Positions 7,991-17,929 of a stretch of DNA of 64,000 nucleotides are shown here, in pieces. Every line of letters begins with the position of its first letter. The stretch's first letter is position 1. This DNA comes from Klebsormidium nitens (taxonomy: Eukaryota > Streptophyta > Klebsormidiophyceae > Klebsormidiales > Klebsormidiaceae). The notes beneath the pieces are model-generated. The model ran no database searches, was not told where the DNA came from, and saw only the letters and a list, made by a program, of their open reading frames with translations. The position numbers and the translations under genes are program-made. The stretch covers positions 1 through 64,000 of the forward strand of contig DF238763.1 in the NCBI GenBank assembly GCA_000708835.1, given 5' to 3'.

Positions 7991-10375
7991 ATGCTTATCG
8001 AAACTGGTCATTATTTTTTAGCTTTTAGCGCTTTTCTTCTTTTTACCCAATCTTCTTTTTTTTTAGCATTGACTGCTGTAACATTGCTTTTTTCTTTGTT
8101 TTGCTTATTCGTAAGCTACGCTTGCTCGGACTTTTCAGTAATAAATGTTTTTATAAATTCAAATCATCAACTCCCTGTTTTTTATAAAATTTCAGGAGCT
8201 TGGTCAAATCACGAAGGCAGTATGCTTTTATGGGCTTGGATCTTAAGCTTCTTTTGCATATTGTTCTTAATAAGATCTCGCCTCAGCGCTCAAGCAATAC
8301 ACATCCGACCACAATTAGTATTCAGCTGTATCTTATTCTACTTTTGTATCTTCTTATTTGCGACATCCAACCCTTACCTTAGGCTTTTATTGATTTCACC
8401 AGAAGCTATGGCAGAGCTCAATCCAGTTCTGCAAGATCCTATCTTAGCTATACACCCCCCTCTTATTTATGCAGGATATGTTGCAAGCGCGATTGCATTT
8501 GCGGTATGCTTATCCATTTGTATAAAATCATATAAAACGGGAAAAGATTTTCGCAGCCTTTATAAGCGGAAAGATCGTATTCAAGCAGCGCTCAAAGCAG
8601 TTTCTTCATTTTCCGTGCGCTTGATTCACTCCAAAAAAGGCCAAAACGTTTGGAACAAAGAGCCACTAATGGGGCTGTTGCCCCCTGCTTCGCTGAAAAA
8701 AAAAGTTTTTTTTTTCTCTACGCTCCAATCCCCTTCGGGGAGTAGCTCTTCGCTGAAAAAAAAGTTTTTTTTTTTATCTTCGCTCCAATCCCCTTCGGGG
8801 AGTGGCTCTTCGCTCCACACTTTTAAAAAGTGTGGCTCTTCGCTCCAATCTCCTTCGGAGAGAGGCTCTTCGCTCCCCGAAGGGAAATGGAGCGAAGAGA
8901 AAAAACTTTTTTTTGAACCAAATGAAACAAAAAAAAGAGTCTTTTTTTTGAGTGCAGCGAGGCAACCTGTCAAAGCCATCCCTTTGAGTGAGGCAAAGAA
9001 TCAAGATACAATAGTGTCGGGTTCAGACTTATCAGTCATTAGGGCTTATCAAGATTGGGGGTGGAAAGAGATCCGTATTTGGACTCTGATTTGCTGGTGC
9101 TTCTTAACTGTAGGAATTCTTTTAGGGAGTTGGTGGGCATACCATGAGCTTGGTTGGGGAGGCTGGTGGTTTTGGGATCCTGTTGAGAACGCGTCTTTTA
9201 TGCCATGGGTCTTATCAACTGGCTTAGCCCATTCTATCTTGTATGCCCATTTAAGGCTTTGGACAGTGTTTTTTAGTTTTGCTATATTTCTATTGAGTCT
9301 GCTAGGCACGTTCTTTGTTCGCTCGGGTTTTTTAGCTTCTGTTCATAGCTTTGCAAGTGATTCCAGCCGTGGTCTATTCTTTCTTATCTTTTTAACTGGC
9401 CTTGTGATCCTCTGTACTCTCGTTTTCTACCAATTTTGCTCTTATTCGAAGAGGTTTCTAGAGATAGAGAATAAGAAAAAAATTGCCCAAGCAGCACAGC
9501 AAAAAAAAGGAGTGAAAAAAGCTGAGTCTTTCACTAGGATTCAAAGCTTGTTTGCGCTTATTGTTTGCACTGTAGTTTTGTGTGGAACTGCGGCTCCTGT
9601 TCTTTTTTCACTCATTTTTGGACGCGACGTATCTGCGGGAGCACCTTTCTTTAATGGCACCATACTCCCAATATCAGGCGCTCTTTTGATCCTCTGTATC
9701 TTCGCTCAACTTGACAATCGATCTTTCTTCAATATCCTTTTTTGTCTATTCATCTGTGTTGTGAACACAGTTCTAGCCTATTTCATAGGAGGCCTGCCGA
9801 TTACTGAATCTTTGTTCTTTTCCATTGCTTTTTTGTTATTCTATACGCTTTTATGGAAAAGCCGTACAAGCATGCAGCTTGCTCATGGTGGGTTGTGTGC
9901 TTTTATTGCAGGCATAATCTTTTCAAATCCTTACAAGTCACAAGCAACCCAAATGCTTCAGATAGGTGATCTTTTCTGTATTGATAAGAACACCCTTTTG
10001 ATTTTAAGAGGGATTGATCAGCTCTACGGGCCCACCTTTCAATCAATTTGCGCCAATCTATTTGTACAACCCAATCAATTGGGCTCAAAAACAAATCATT
10101 TCGTTGAAAACAATAGCGGTTTTCCTATATTTCCAGAAAAGCGATTTTATTATTCGCAGACAGATAGTAGCACAACAAAGGTTGCAGTCCAAACAAATGG
10201 CTTTTCTGATGTATATGCGCTCATAGGGAGCGGCAATATTGAAACAGGATGGTATACTACAGTGATCAAATTACCATTCATTGCTTGCATTTGGATTGGT
10301 TTTTTCATATCATCTTTAGGGGGGGGGTTCAGCCTTTCAAAACAATTGAAGATGCCTCATCTTTTTTGGATGTAA
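7991..10375 (+). CDS. ccmF: cytochrome c maturation protein CcmF with in-frame repeat insertion
   Basis: CcmF is the membrane heme lyase of the bacterial-type (system I) cytochrome c maturation pathway, attaching heme to apocytochrome c on the intermembrane side. The 794-residue frame has many hydrophobic helices, an early conserved block (GAWSNHEGSMLLWAWIL, about residues 68-84; NPVLQDPILAIHPPLIYAGY, about 145-164) and the heme-handling WWD motif (WGGWWFWDPVENASFMPW, about 387-404), then FVRSGFLASVHSFA. Between the two halves, about residues 215-315 (nt 8638-8935), the protein is a translation of hairpin repeats, rich in KKKVFFFS and GSSLQSPSG. The frame is preserved, so the protein is probably made with a low-complexity loop. 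No other ccm gene is in this window. Confidence 0.93.
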   Translation: MLIETGHYFLAFSAFLLFTQSSFFLALTAVTLLFSLFCLFVSYACSDFSVINVFINSNHQLPVFYKISGAWSNHEGSMLLWAWILSFFCILFLIRSRLSAQAIHIRPQLVFSCILFYFCIFLFATSNPYLRLLLISPEAMAELNPVLQDPILAIHPPLIYAGYVASAIAFAVCLSICIKSYKTGKDFRSLYKRKDRIQAALKAVSSFSVRLIHSKKGQNVWNKEPLMGLLPPASLKKKVFFFSTLQSPSGSSSSLKKKFFFLSSLQSPSGSGSSLHTFKKCGSSLQSPSERGSSLPEGKWSEEKKLFFEPNETKKRVFFLSAARQPVKAIPLSEAKNQDTIVSGSDLSVIRAYQDWGWKEIRIWTLICWCFLTVGILLGSWWAYHELGWGGWWFWDPVENASFMPWVLSTGLAHSILYAHLRLWTVFFSFAIFLLSLLGTFFVRSGFLASVHSFASDSSRGLFFLIFLTGLVILCTLVFYQFCSYSKRFLEIENKKKIAQAAQQKKGVKKAESFTRIQSLFALIVCTVVLCGTAAPVLFSLIFGRDVSAGAPFFNGTILPISGALLILCIFAQLDNRSFFNILFCLFICVVNTVLAYFIGGLPITESLFFSIAFLLFYTLLWKSRTSMQLAHGGLCAFIAGIIFSNPYKSQATQMLQIGDLFCIDKNTLLILRGIDQLYGPTFQSICANLFVQPNQLGSKTNHFVENNSGFPIFPEKRFYYSQTDSSTTKVAVQTNGFSDVYALIGSGNIETGWYTTVIKLPFIACIWIGFFISSLGGGFSLSKQLKMPHLFWM
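8690..8935. repeat. hairpin repeats embedded in ccmF
   Basis: The insert contains GCTGAAAAAAAAAGTTTTTT modules twice, three CCCCTTCGGGG or CTCCTTCGGAG hairpins within CGCTCCAAT...GGCTCTT contexts, and CCACACTTTTAAAAAGTGTGG. Very similar blocks occur at 33735-33960 and 37480-37640. The insert keeps the ccmF reading frame open. Confidence 0.88.
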
Positions 10376-10958
10376 CTTTACTTGATCTTTCAAAGAGTTG
10401 AATAAATCAAAGAACTTGTTGAATAGAGAATAAGCCCCAAGGTAAAAAATCAAAGCATAAAGTTCTAACCCAGAGATTGAATACAATGATTATTCTAAAC
10501 GCCTATGCTATACCTTAAACCCAATAACTATAGCCCAGAAATGCGCCCCAATAGAGAAGAGCGAGACGAGAGTCATCCAGCAGAAAAAGCAGTTTTATGC
10601 GTCAACACAAAGAAAAACAGCAAAATTTTTAGCTATTCTTTTTTTTGCTTTTTTTACAGAAAAAAAGCTGTAGGCTCAGGCTTAGTGGGATTGTCGATCC
10701 CCATTTTCTATTTGAAAAAGAAACGCGAGCAAGCACGCTGTACTCGGCTCTCTTTTTTTATTGAGGAGGTTGAAGTACCAGGCTGCGCTGAGCAAAAATC
10801 AATTTTTCAGCCTAGCGGGGTTCGAAAAGCTTTTTTTTTTGCATGCGAGAGACAAAGATTCAAGGCTTTCCTTTCTTTCCCACTCACTTCTTCTTTTTTA
10901 TTATCACTCCCAGTTACTTCCATCTTTTTTGGCCGCGAGAGAAAAGCCTGCTACTAAG
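10376..10958. other. spacer between ccmF and trnQ; doubtful ORF
   Basis: A 150-codon plus-strand frame (10505..10957, ATG) ends just before trnQ. It is rich in Phe and Ser with no motif I can name and overlaps other open frames, so I do not call it a gene. Confidence 0.45.
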
Positions 10959-11029
10959 CTGGAGTAAAAGGATTCGAACCTCTGATCACGGTACCAAAAA
11001 CCGATGCCTTTCCACTTGGCTATACTCCA
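10959..11029 (-). tRNA. trnQ: tRNA-Gln(UUG)
   Basis: The minus strand begins TGGAGTATAGCCAAGTGG, the usual Gln form, with anticodon TTG in loop TTTTGGT and T-arm AGAGGTTCGAATCCTTT. Confidence 0.92.
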
Positions 11030-11239
11030 AAAACGATCAAACTTTAAATGATGATTGAGCACGGAAGATGGGGCGCGACAGCCCTTTAACTCCCCCTTTT
11101 CTACAGTTTTTTGTAAGTGTACGACACTTTGAAAGCTTTTTGCTGTTTGCTTTTCATATTGAAGCAAATGAATTCAAAAATATACAAACGCTATTTTCTA
11201 CGCGCTTTTCTAGAATAACCGTTGGAAATAGAAAAACTA

Positions 11240-11940
11240 GAACAAAGTGGGGCACGCCAGTGCCACGAATGAAATCAAAAAAGAGATTTTTTTGAATTCA
11301 ATCACTCCCCCCGGGAGTGGAATGAAATCAAAAAAGAGATTTTTTTGAATGAAATCACCCCCTCTCAAGAGTGGAATCAACAGCTATTTGCCCAAAGGAA
11401 TTTTTAGGGAAGAGTTCGTTTCGCTAAAAACAACATTATTCTCGGAAGGGAGTAGAACAACGTGGTAGGCGACAGCCTCACTAATGCAGTCATTTCTTTT
11501 CAATAGAAGTAGAACGAAACCACTCCACTCCCAACCGGGATTTTTGCTCCCAATAGGGAGTGGAACAATGGAAAAAAAGAGATTGTTTTGAGCAAAATCA
11601 CTTCAAATTTGTTGAAAAATGTGGAGTGAAGAGCCACGCTCCGTAGGGGATTGGAGTGAAAAAAAAGAGTTTTTTATTTCAGCGCAGCCCACTTTCTCTT
11701 GGAATTCATTAGTGGCACTGGCGTGCCCCACTTTGTTCCACTCCCGGAGAGGAAGTGATTTCATTCAAAAAAATCTCTTTTTTGATTTCATTCCACTCCC
11801 GGGGGGAGTGATTTCATTCGTGGGCGATCGCCCAAGTAGCAAAGAGAAAAAAAGACTTTCAGCGCAGCTGGAGGCGACAGCCTAAGGAATGAAATCACTC
11901 CCCCCGGGAGTGGAATGAAATGAGAGGCGCTATCCTCACT
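11240..11940. repeat. dense hairpin repeat tract between trnQ and nad1
   Basis: The tract alternates CACTCCCCCCGGGAGTGGAA, AAAAAGAGATTTTTTTGAAT, GTGGGGCACGCCAGTGCCAC and GGGCGATCGCCC modules in both orientations. The modules look nested, one element inserted beside or inside another. No gene is present. Confidence 0.88.
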
Positions 11941-11956
11941 CACAAAGTTACTACTG

Positions 11957-12023
11957 GGGTAAGCGCCCACTGCTTCACTAGAAAAACAGTCTGTTTTTCT
12001 AGTGAAGCAGTGGGCGCTTACCC
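11957..12023. repeat. perfect 33-bp inverted repeat with 1-nt spacer
   Basis: Each arm is 33 nt, starting GGGTAAGCGCCCACTGCTTC and ending AGAAAAACAG. The second arm is the exact complement after a single T at 11990. As RNA or extruded DNA it would make a very long perfect hairpin. It lies about 85 bp beyond the 3' end of nad1 (minus strand). Confidence 0.95.
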
Positions 12024-12108
12024 AAACAGCACAGCAAAAAATACTTTTTTTTTTCTTTGTTTTCTAAACAAAATCTCCCCTTTCTCTTTTAAGAATCACT
12101 TCATTTTT

Positions 12109-13098
12109 TTATACAGGCAACCACTCAAAAGCAACAAGGACTCCTGAAACAAAAACAACCCATGCTAAAGAGAAAGGTAAAAACACTTTCCATCCAAGTC
12201 TCATGAGCATATCGTACCTGTAACGAGGAAAAGCAGCTCGTACCCATATATAGCTAAATAAAAAGAAGAGTACTTTTAAACTAAACCAAACACTTCCAGG
12301 AATCCAGTAAAAAATTGCCCAATTGATAGGTGGTAACCATCCGCCAAAAAAGAAAATAGCGCATAGGCTGCTCATTAAAATCATATTTGCATATTCTCCT
12401 AGAAAGAAAAGAGCAAATCCCATACTTGCATACTCCACATTATAACCAGCAACGAGCTCTGCTTCAGCTTCCGGCAAATCAAATGGAGCTCGATTTGTTT
12501 CTGCAAGACAAGAAATAAAGAACAAAACAGCTAGTGGAAACAATGGAATACAAAACCATATCTGTTTTTGCGCTAAAACAATCGCTGTAAAGTTGAGTGA
12601 ACCAACGCATAACAAAACCGTTATAAGGATTAACCCTATCGAAACTTCATAAGATACCATTTGTGCAGCGGAGCGTAACCCACCAAGGAACGCATATTTC
12701 GAGTTACTAGACCAACCCGCAGTAATAATGCCATAAACACCTAAAGAAGAGATTGCAAACATATAAAGAACCCCCACATTGCAGTCAGAGAGTACATGTC
12801 CGTACTCAAAAGGAATCACTGCCCAAGCAATTAAGCTTAAAACAAAAGTCAAGACAGGCGCCATTAAGAAAAGCACCAAATTGGCACTGCTTGGCAACAC
12901 GGGCTCTTTTACAACAAGCTTTAAACCATCTGCTATTGGTTGTAGCAAACCAAAAAGCCCAACAACATTCGGCCCTTTTCTTCGTTGCATAGAGGCCATA
13001 ACCTTGCGCTCAGCAAGAACCATGAAAGCCACTGCTAACAGCAGAGGAACAATAATCCCAAGTATTTGTACGATAGTCGTTATAATGTAAAGTTGCAT
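12109..13098 (-). CDS. nad1: NADH dehydrogenase subunit 1
   Basis: Membrane subunit of complex I that forms the ubiquinone entry chamber with Nad7 and Nad9. The 329-residue product has about eight hydrophobic helices and the diagnostic cytoplasm-facing loops [19 protein letters not shown] (about residues 29-47) and [20 protein letters not shown] (about 198-217). Length and the ATG at 13098 match the family. No intron is present. It is the last gene of an rps12-rps7-nad1 run on the minus strand. Confidence 0.97.
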   Translation of the reverse strand: MQLYIITTIVQILGIIVPLLLAVAFMVLAERKVMASMQRRKGPNVVGLFGLLQPIADGLKLVVKEPVLPSSANLVLFLMAPVLTFVLSLIAWAVIPFEYGHVLSDCNVGVLYMFAISSLGVYGIITAGWSSNSKYAFLGGLRSAAQMVSYEVSIGLILITVLLCVGSLNFTAIVLAQKQIWFCIPLFPLAVLFFISCLAETNRAPFDLPEAEAELVAGYNVEYASMGFALFFLGEYANMILMSSLCAIFFFGGWLPPINWAIFYWIPGSVWFSLKVLFFLFSYIWVRAAFPRYRYDMLMRLGWKVFLPFSLAWVVFVSGVLVAFEWLPV

Positions 13099-13520
13099 GT
13101 TTAATTGAAAGAATTGGCAGCGAATAGCCGCTTGCCTTAAAAAGCAAAAAACCTTTTTTTTGCTGTGCTGTTTGCGCTTAAGCCCAGGGCTTATTTCTTT
13201 TTTACTCTAAGAGGAGAAAGGAGAGTGACTCTGTTCTTTTTGAAGAAAGTGATATGCAGTAGGAAACACCAGCCCTATAAGCAAAGCCAGAAAGACATTG
13301 TTTTGAACACAGTTTCTTTTGCGAGGTATAAAATGGGAACAAATGCTGATGAGACTGAAAAGAGATTTGCATCTCTCATTTTATAAGTTTCTTAATTTTC
13401 TCCAATCCTTTACGCGGATAGGCTCTGCACTCCAACAACATAGCCTCTTTATACCAAGAGTGATTGTGTTGTTTAGAGCAGTACCTTTTTTCGTATACAG
13501 TGCTTGATCTTTTACAAAAC
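13099..13520. other. spacer between nad1 and rps7; nothing recognised
   Basis: Overlapping short frames on both strands show no family features. Repeat modules are scarce here. Confidence 0.5.
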
Positions 13521-13961
13521 TTACCACCATCGATAATGTAAAAAGGCCCGGTTATCTTCGGCTTTTCGATGTAAATCCTCTCTTTTTTTCCGAGCGTGGC
13601 CTTTTCTTTGAGAAGCATTCACAATCTCTGTAATCAAACATCGAGCGATTGTATTATGTCTTTTTCGTTCTTGAATCGCTGACTGTACAATCCATCGAAT
13701 AGCCATAGTCTCTTGTCGTTGTGCTTTGAGGAGGGCAGGAACTTCATACGTTTTGCCCCCAATTCGAACCTTTCGTACCTCTAAAATAGGCTTAACATTT
13801 TCAACTGCACTTGTTACTGAGACTGGCAGGGTTAAAAGAACTTTATACAAAATTGCGCGCGATTTGGCTTTTTTGCCAGAAGTCATAAATAAGTTTATTA
13901 ATTTTTCAATAAGTCTGTCTTCATTTGGGTTAGACAATCGGTTTAAAAACGGGTTTATCAT
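13521..13961 (-). CDS. rps7: ribosomal protein S7
   Basis: Small-subunit protein that nucleates assembly of the 3' major domain (head) of the mitochondrial ribosome. The 146-residue product is colinear with bacterial S7: a helical N-terminus, the KPILEVRKVRIGGKTYEVPA segment (about residues 57-76), RWIVQSA and the C-terminal KREDLHRKAEDNRAFLHYRW. It lies downstream of rps12 on the same strand, preserving the bacterial rps12-rps7 (str operon) order. Confidence 0.95.
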   Translation of the reverse strand: MINPFLNRLSNPNEDRLIEKLINLFMTSGKKAKSRAILYKVLLTLPVSVTSAVENVKPILEVRKVRIGGKTYEVPALLKAQRQETMAIRWIVQSAIQERKRHNTIARCLITEIVNASQRKGHARKKREDLHRKAEDNRAFLHYRWW

Positions 13962-14142
13962 GATTTATTCACGTTAGTTGAGTTGTGAGTCCAACAAAAA
14001 GGTATAGAAAAAAAGCTTTATTATGAATCTTTTTTTAGCAAAGAAGTGAAGTTTGCAAATTGACTCTTCCTTTCTTTGTGTTTTTCGTATGTTGCTTGAA
14101 AGAATCATAAGCTTTCATTCACAGATCTTATTGTTACACTTA

Positions 14143-14523
14143 CTAAAAATGACCCTTAAGTCTTTTTGTACCATATTTTGATCGGCCTTGCCGACGAGCA
14201 GGTATGCCATACAAATCTAAAACTCCCCGAATAATATGGTATTTCACTCCTGGTAAATCCTGAACTCTACCACCTCGTAGAAGCACGACAGAGTGCTCTT
14301 GTAATAGATGTCCTTCTCCAGGAATATATGCAATGACCTCTTTCCCATTGCTTAAACGAACTTTTGCTATTTTTCGAAGTGCCGAGTTAGGTTTTTTAGG
14401 TGTTCTTGTAGACACTCGTATACAGATTCCCTTCTTTTGAGGGCACCCCTGCAAAGCTCGAGTTCGGCTTGATCGATGCTTTGGTTTTCGGTTTTCACGA
14501 ATTAATTGATTGATCGTAGGCAT
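14143..14523 (-). CDS. rps12: ribosomal protein S12
   Basis: Decoding-centre protein of the small ribosomal subunit. The 126-residue product has the standard length and the invariant motifs [20 protein letters not shown] (about residues 41-60), [10 protein letters not shown] (about 74-83) and the [12 protein letters not shown] block. The ATG at 14523 gives the usual MPTINQLIR start. It leads the rps12-rps7-nad1 run, with a 181-bp spacer before rps7. Confidence 0.98.
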   Translation of the reverse strand: MPTINQLIRENRKPKHRSSRTRALQGCPQKKGICIRVSTRTPKKPNSALRKIAKVRLSNGKEVIAYIPGEGHLLQEHSVVLLRGGRVQDLPGVKYHIIRGVLDLYGIPARRQGRSKYGTKRLKGHF

Positions 14524-14969
14524 CTTTTTTATAAGTTTAAATATTCAAACAATTCTTGGTAGCAGTTTCTTGGTAGCAGTTAGCCGATGAAAAAAAAAGC
14601 CCTCTTAACCCTCACCTTTCTGTTTATTTATTGCAAAAAGCCATTTGCAAAGAGAAAAAAAAATATCTCTTTGTCAAAATCAAATGGGCATACGTGGATA
14701 GCTTATAGCAATAGGTCTGTTGTTTTTCGAACAATGAATTGCTCGGGATAAAGCATGCTTTCGATTTCTTATATTCTGCCAAGATTGGCGTTTACTCGCT
14801 TTTCTAAAATGCAGTATAAAAGAGCTTATTTTCTTGATTGGTACTCTCAAAATGCTTTGTAGGGGGTTATTTGAGTTGAATTCACAAACAAGACAGAGAT
14901 TTGTAAAAAAATTGTTGTCATTGAATCTTTTTCGTTTTGTGAAAACAAGTTCAGAAAAGCAGACACCAA
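14524..14969. other. spacer between rps12 and trnG; nothing recognised
   Basis: Open frames here (for example 14680..15165 minus, which also crosses trnG) have no motif and run over repeats, so they are rejected as genes. Confidence 0.5.
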
Positions 14970-15041
14970 AGCGGAAAAGGGGATTCGAACCCCCGACCTT
15001 AGCTTTGGCAAAGCTACACTCTGCCATTGAGCTACTTCCGC
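14970..15041 (-). tRNA. trnG: tRNA-Gly(GCC)
   Basis: The minus strand has acceptor GCGGAAG/TTTCCGC, anticodon GCC in loop TTGCCAA within stem AGCT, and T-arm GGGGGTTCGAATCCCCT. Confidence 0.94.
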
Positions 15042-15079
15042 GAGCTGTTATTTGAAAAATTTTTTTATAAAACGCAGTC

Positions 15080-15235
15080 ACCTCTAAAACGAGTGGAAGA
15101 AAGTGGGGCACGCCATTGCCACAAATGAAATAAAAAAAGAGATTTTTTTGAATGAAGTGGGGCACGCTAGTGCCACTAATAAAATAGCTACCCCCAAAGG
15201 AGTAAAGCGAAAAGCCACGCTTTTCAAAAGTGTGG
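15080..15235. repeat. hairpin repeats between trnG and trnI
   Basis: Two GTGGGGCACGC...GTGCCAC modules, an AAAAAAGAGATTTTTTTGAA module and CCACGCTTTTCAAAAGTGTGG are visible. No gene in the 318-bp spacer. Confidence 0.8.
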
Positions 15236-15358
15236 TTTTGTGGATTGTTAGCCCAAACACTCTTATGCTATGAATGACAGAAGCTGCTCAGACTTTTAGC
15301 GATTGCTTTGATTGATTTGAATTGATTGTTTTTCGTTTCTCAATAAAACTCAATCAAT

Positions 15359-15432
15359 TGAGCCGAGGCTGACTTGAACAGCCGACTTTACGCTTATCAG
15401 GCGTATACTCTAACCAACTGAGTTACCGGCTC
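15359..15432 (-). tRNA. trnI: tRNA-Ile(GAU)
   Basis: The minus strand reads GAGCCGGTAACTCAGTTGG, with anticodon GAT in loop CTGATAA inside stem ACGC/GCGT, and T-arm GGCTGTTCAAGTCAGCC. Confidence 0.93.
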
Positions 15433-15876
15433 AAATCATTGTTTTTAACATGAATACACGCTAGAATATAAAAGATTGAACGTTGTGTTGGTTTATCTAG
15501 CTCAATGTTAGGCCTAAAATCTTTGAACATTCTTGCACACTCCAATCCCTTATGGAGATTCAAGTAGCTCTTCGCTGGAAAAAGAGATTTTTTATGGGGG
15601 CAACAGCCCCATTAGTGGCTCTTCGCTCCACATTTTCGAAAAGTGTGGCTGTTCCCTCCACCAAAAAGAACTTGTGTAGTAGAGATTGCTCAAATCTTAG
15701 AAGGCAATTGCTCCCATTCTAAAATACTGCTTATTCAAGTTTTTCGGAAAAGGTATAAAGATACAAATAAAAAACGCGGTGAAGAGGTATTGAGGCACTT
15801 CTCTGGAATAATCTTCACTAAATTCAAAAAAGTCACAAAAATTGCAGAATTTTGATTTCAATAAAAAGAATTGAAA
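15433..15876. repeat. spacer with hairpin repeats, trnI to trnE
   Basis: About 15540..15660 carries GGGGGCAACAGCCCC and CCACATTTTCGAAAAGTGTGG hairpins. A 70-codon plus-strand frame (15643..15855) follows but has no motif and is probably chance. Confidence 0.7.
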
Positions 15877-15947
15877 TATCCCCTACGGGATTCGAACCCG
15901 TGTCGTCGCCATGAAAAAGCGATGTCCTAACCCCTAGACGAAAGGGA
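15877..15947 (-). tRNA. trnE: tRNA-Glu(UUC)
   Basis: The minus strand reads GTCCCTTTCGTCTAGGGG, the standard Glu 5' half, with anticodon TTC in loop CTTTTTCAT and T-arm ACGGGTTCGAATCCCGT. It lies four bases from the divergent trnR. Confidence 0.92.
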
Positions 15948-15950
15948 CTT

Positions 15951-16024
15951 GTGCTTGTAGCTCAATTGGATAGAGTGCTAAACTACGAATTTAGATGCTG
16001 AAAGTTCAAATCTTTCCAAGCACA
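15951..16024 (+). tRNA. trnR: tRNA-Arg(ACG)
   Basis: Acceptor GTGCTTG/CAAGCAC, stem CTAAA/TTTAG enclosing loop CTACGAA (anticodon ACG), discriminator A. The first 24 nt and much of the T-arm side match the trnR(ucg) at 44065..44138, so the two are paralogues. Confidence 0.93.
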
Positions 16025-17028
16025 AATATAAAAACCATTCTTGTGATAACAACCAAGGATCAGAACGCTGATAAAAGAAATAGCAAACTTATAAAGCAAA
16101 GAATAAAAAAAAACAAATCAAAACTTTGCTACTTGTATTTGCTATCTTTCTGTATTCATACACACAATTGATCTTTTTTTTTTTGGTAGCTAGCGCTTTT
16201 TTCACTAGGGTGCAATCTCTGAACTATAGAATTTTAATACAGTAAAATAATCAAATTTTTTACTAAATTCGCTCCCAGTAGAGATCAGGGGTGGTACCTT
16301 TTAGGGGGCAGTAGCCACACTAAATAAGCGAAGCCGTACTTAAAGTATGTAGCGCAATAGGGAGGGCTTAAGTCCACCAAAATCAAAAATCTTTTAAAAT
16401 CGAAAGTTATTTTTTTTTATAAATCTTTTTATCAGTAATTAAAAGAATAAATCCTGGTTTTGATTGAAAAGTATATTGTTTTGAACTGGGTTGAAAATAT
16501 TTTTTCTTTTTTCAAAACACAAAACATCATTAAAAAAATCATTGAAGTGATTGAAAACCTTTTTTCTTGTGTAAAGCTTCAAAGAATGAGTCATTCTTTT
16601 TTTGGGTAGGCGTGAGCCCCTAGCTGCGCTAAAAAAAAGAGTGCTTTTTTTTGCTTCATTGATGGGCTTAAACGACTTACTACCTACGACACTTTAGAAA
16701 AAGACAGCTCTCCGCGACTGGAACTCGCGTTTCTCAGATTCGCTCTATCCTTTGTCAGCAGTTCCTTTTCGTTCCAATCCCCTAAGGAACGAAGTCGCTC
16801 TCCCCCAAGGGGAGTGGAACGAAGTAAAAAAGGGTTTTTTTGAACAAAGTCGCTCGCCCCAAAGGGGAGTGAAACGAAATAAAAAAAAAGATTTTTTTTA
16901 AATAGGCTCTGCGTTCATTTGTTACACTAAAAAAAAGGGGGGGGGGGGGGATTCTATGTTGCTCCCCCCCCCTGTACTCACTTTTTGAAAAGAGTAGCAA
17001 TTCTATTCGAAATTATACAAATCAAACT
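16025..17028. other. 1-kb spacer before atp6
   Basis: No gene is recognised. About 16134-16250 resembles 43766-43870 (shared TCAAAACTTTGCT, TCTGTATT.ATACA and CTATAG stretches). 16785..16900 carries CGCTC.CCCCAAGGGGAGTGG hairpins of the type arrayed at 62651..62770. A run of about 14 G lies at 16937-16950, just ahead of atp6. Confidence 0.55.
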
Positions 17029-17787
17029 ATGCTTATTTGTAGCCCTCTAGAGCAATTTGCTATTGTGCCGTTGATTCCTATATGGATAGGCAATCTCTAT
17101 CTCTCTTTTACAAATTCTTCTTTTTTTATGCTATTAGCGATAAGCCTTGCTTTGCTTTTTTTTCATATGGTTACCGTCAATGGCGGACATATTGTGCCAA
17201 ATGCTTGGCAATCCGTTGTTGAGATGATTTATGAGTTTGTACTCAATCTTGTGAATGAGCAAATCAGTGGCAATTCCACAAAACAACGATTCTTCCCAAT
17301 AATCTTTGTAATATTTACTTTCTTATTGTTTTGCAATTGTATTGGTATGATCCCATACAGCTTTACTGTAACAAGTCATTTCATTGTTACTTTTGCGCTT
17401 TCTCTCTCAATCTTTATTGGCATTACAATTGTCGGCTTTCAAACTCATGGCCTTCATTTCTTTAGTTTTTTATTGCCTCAAGGTGTACCACTCCCACTCG
17501 CTCCTTTTTTAGTCTTACTTGAATTAATATCTTATTGCTTCCGCGCTTTAAGCTTAGGAATCCGGCTGTTTGCAAACATGATGGCTGGGCATAGTTTAGT
17601 AAAAATCTTAAGCGGTTTTGCTTGGACAATGCTCTCTATGGGTGGAATCATGTATATAGCCTCGTTAGCTCCGTTCTTGATTGTATTTGCTTTAACTGGT
17701 TTAGAATTAGGTGTAGCAGTGTTACAGGCTTATGTATTTACAATCTTGCTTTGCATTTATTTAAATGATGCTATTAATCTTCATTAA
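17029..17787 (+). CDS. atp6: ATP synthase F0 subunit a (Atp6)
   Basis: Subunit a forms the proton half-channels of ATP synthase against the c-ring (Atp9). The 252-residue product has five or six hydrophobic helices, the NCIGMIPYSFTVTSHF segment, the ALSLGIRLFANMMAGHSLVK helix with the essential Arg (about residues 178-197), and the C-terminal LELGVAVLQAYVFTILLCIY. ATG at 17029 gives the family-like PLEQFAIVPLIPI start, with no long N-terminal extension. Confidence 0.97.
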   Translation: MLICSPLEQFAIVPLIPIWIGNLYLSFTNSSFFMLLAISLALLFFHMVTVNGGHIVPNAWQSVVEMIYEFVLNLVNEQISGNSTKQRFFPIIFVIFTFLLFCNCIGMIPYSFTVTSHFIVTFALSLSIFIGITIVGFQTHGLHFFSFLLPQGVPLPLAPFLVLLELISYCFRALSLGIRLFANMMAGHSLVKILSGFAWTMLSMGGIMYIASLAPFLIVFALTGLELGVAVLQAYVFTILLCIYLNDAINLH

Positions 17788-17929
17788 GCATCCGATTTAT
17801 GCTTGCTCCAAGAAGCAAGCCTAAATAAAAAGAAGAGTTGGGGTTATTATGACAATATACTTCTCCAAAAACAGTTTTTTGAAGATAGCTTTGCCTGCTT
17901 TTTTGGCTCTAGTGTAGCGTAAAGCTTAT

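Noticed and set aside
16690-16765. tRNA-like T-arm (CGCGAGTTCCAGTCGCG on minus) before atp6
   Set aside because: No matching acceptor 5' strand and no proper anticodon arm could be found, so it is not called a tRNA.
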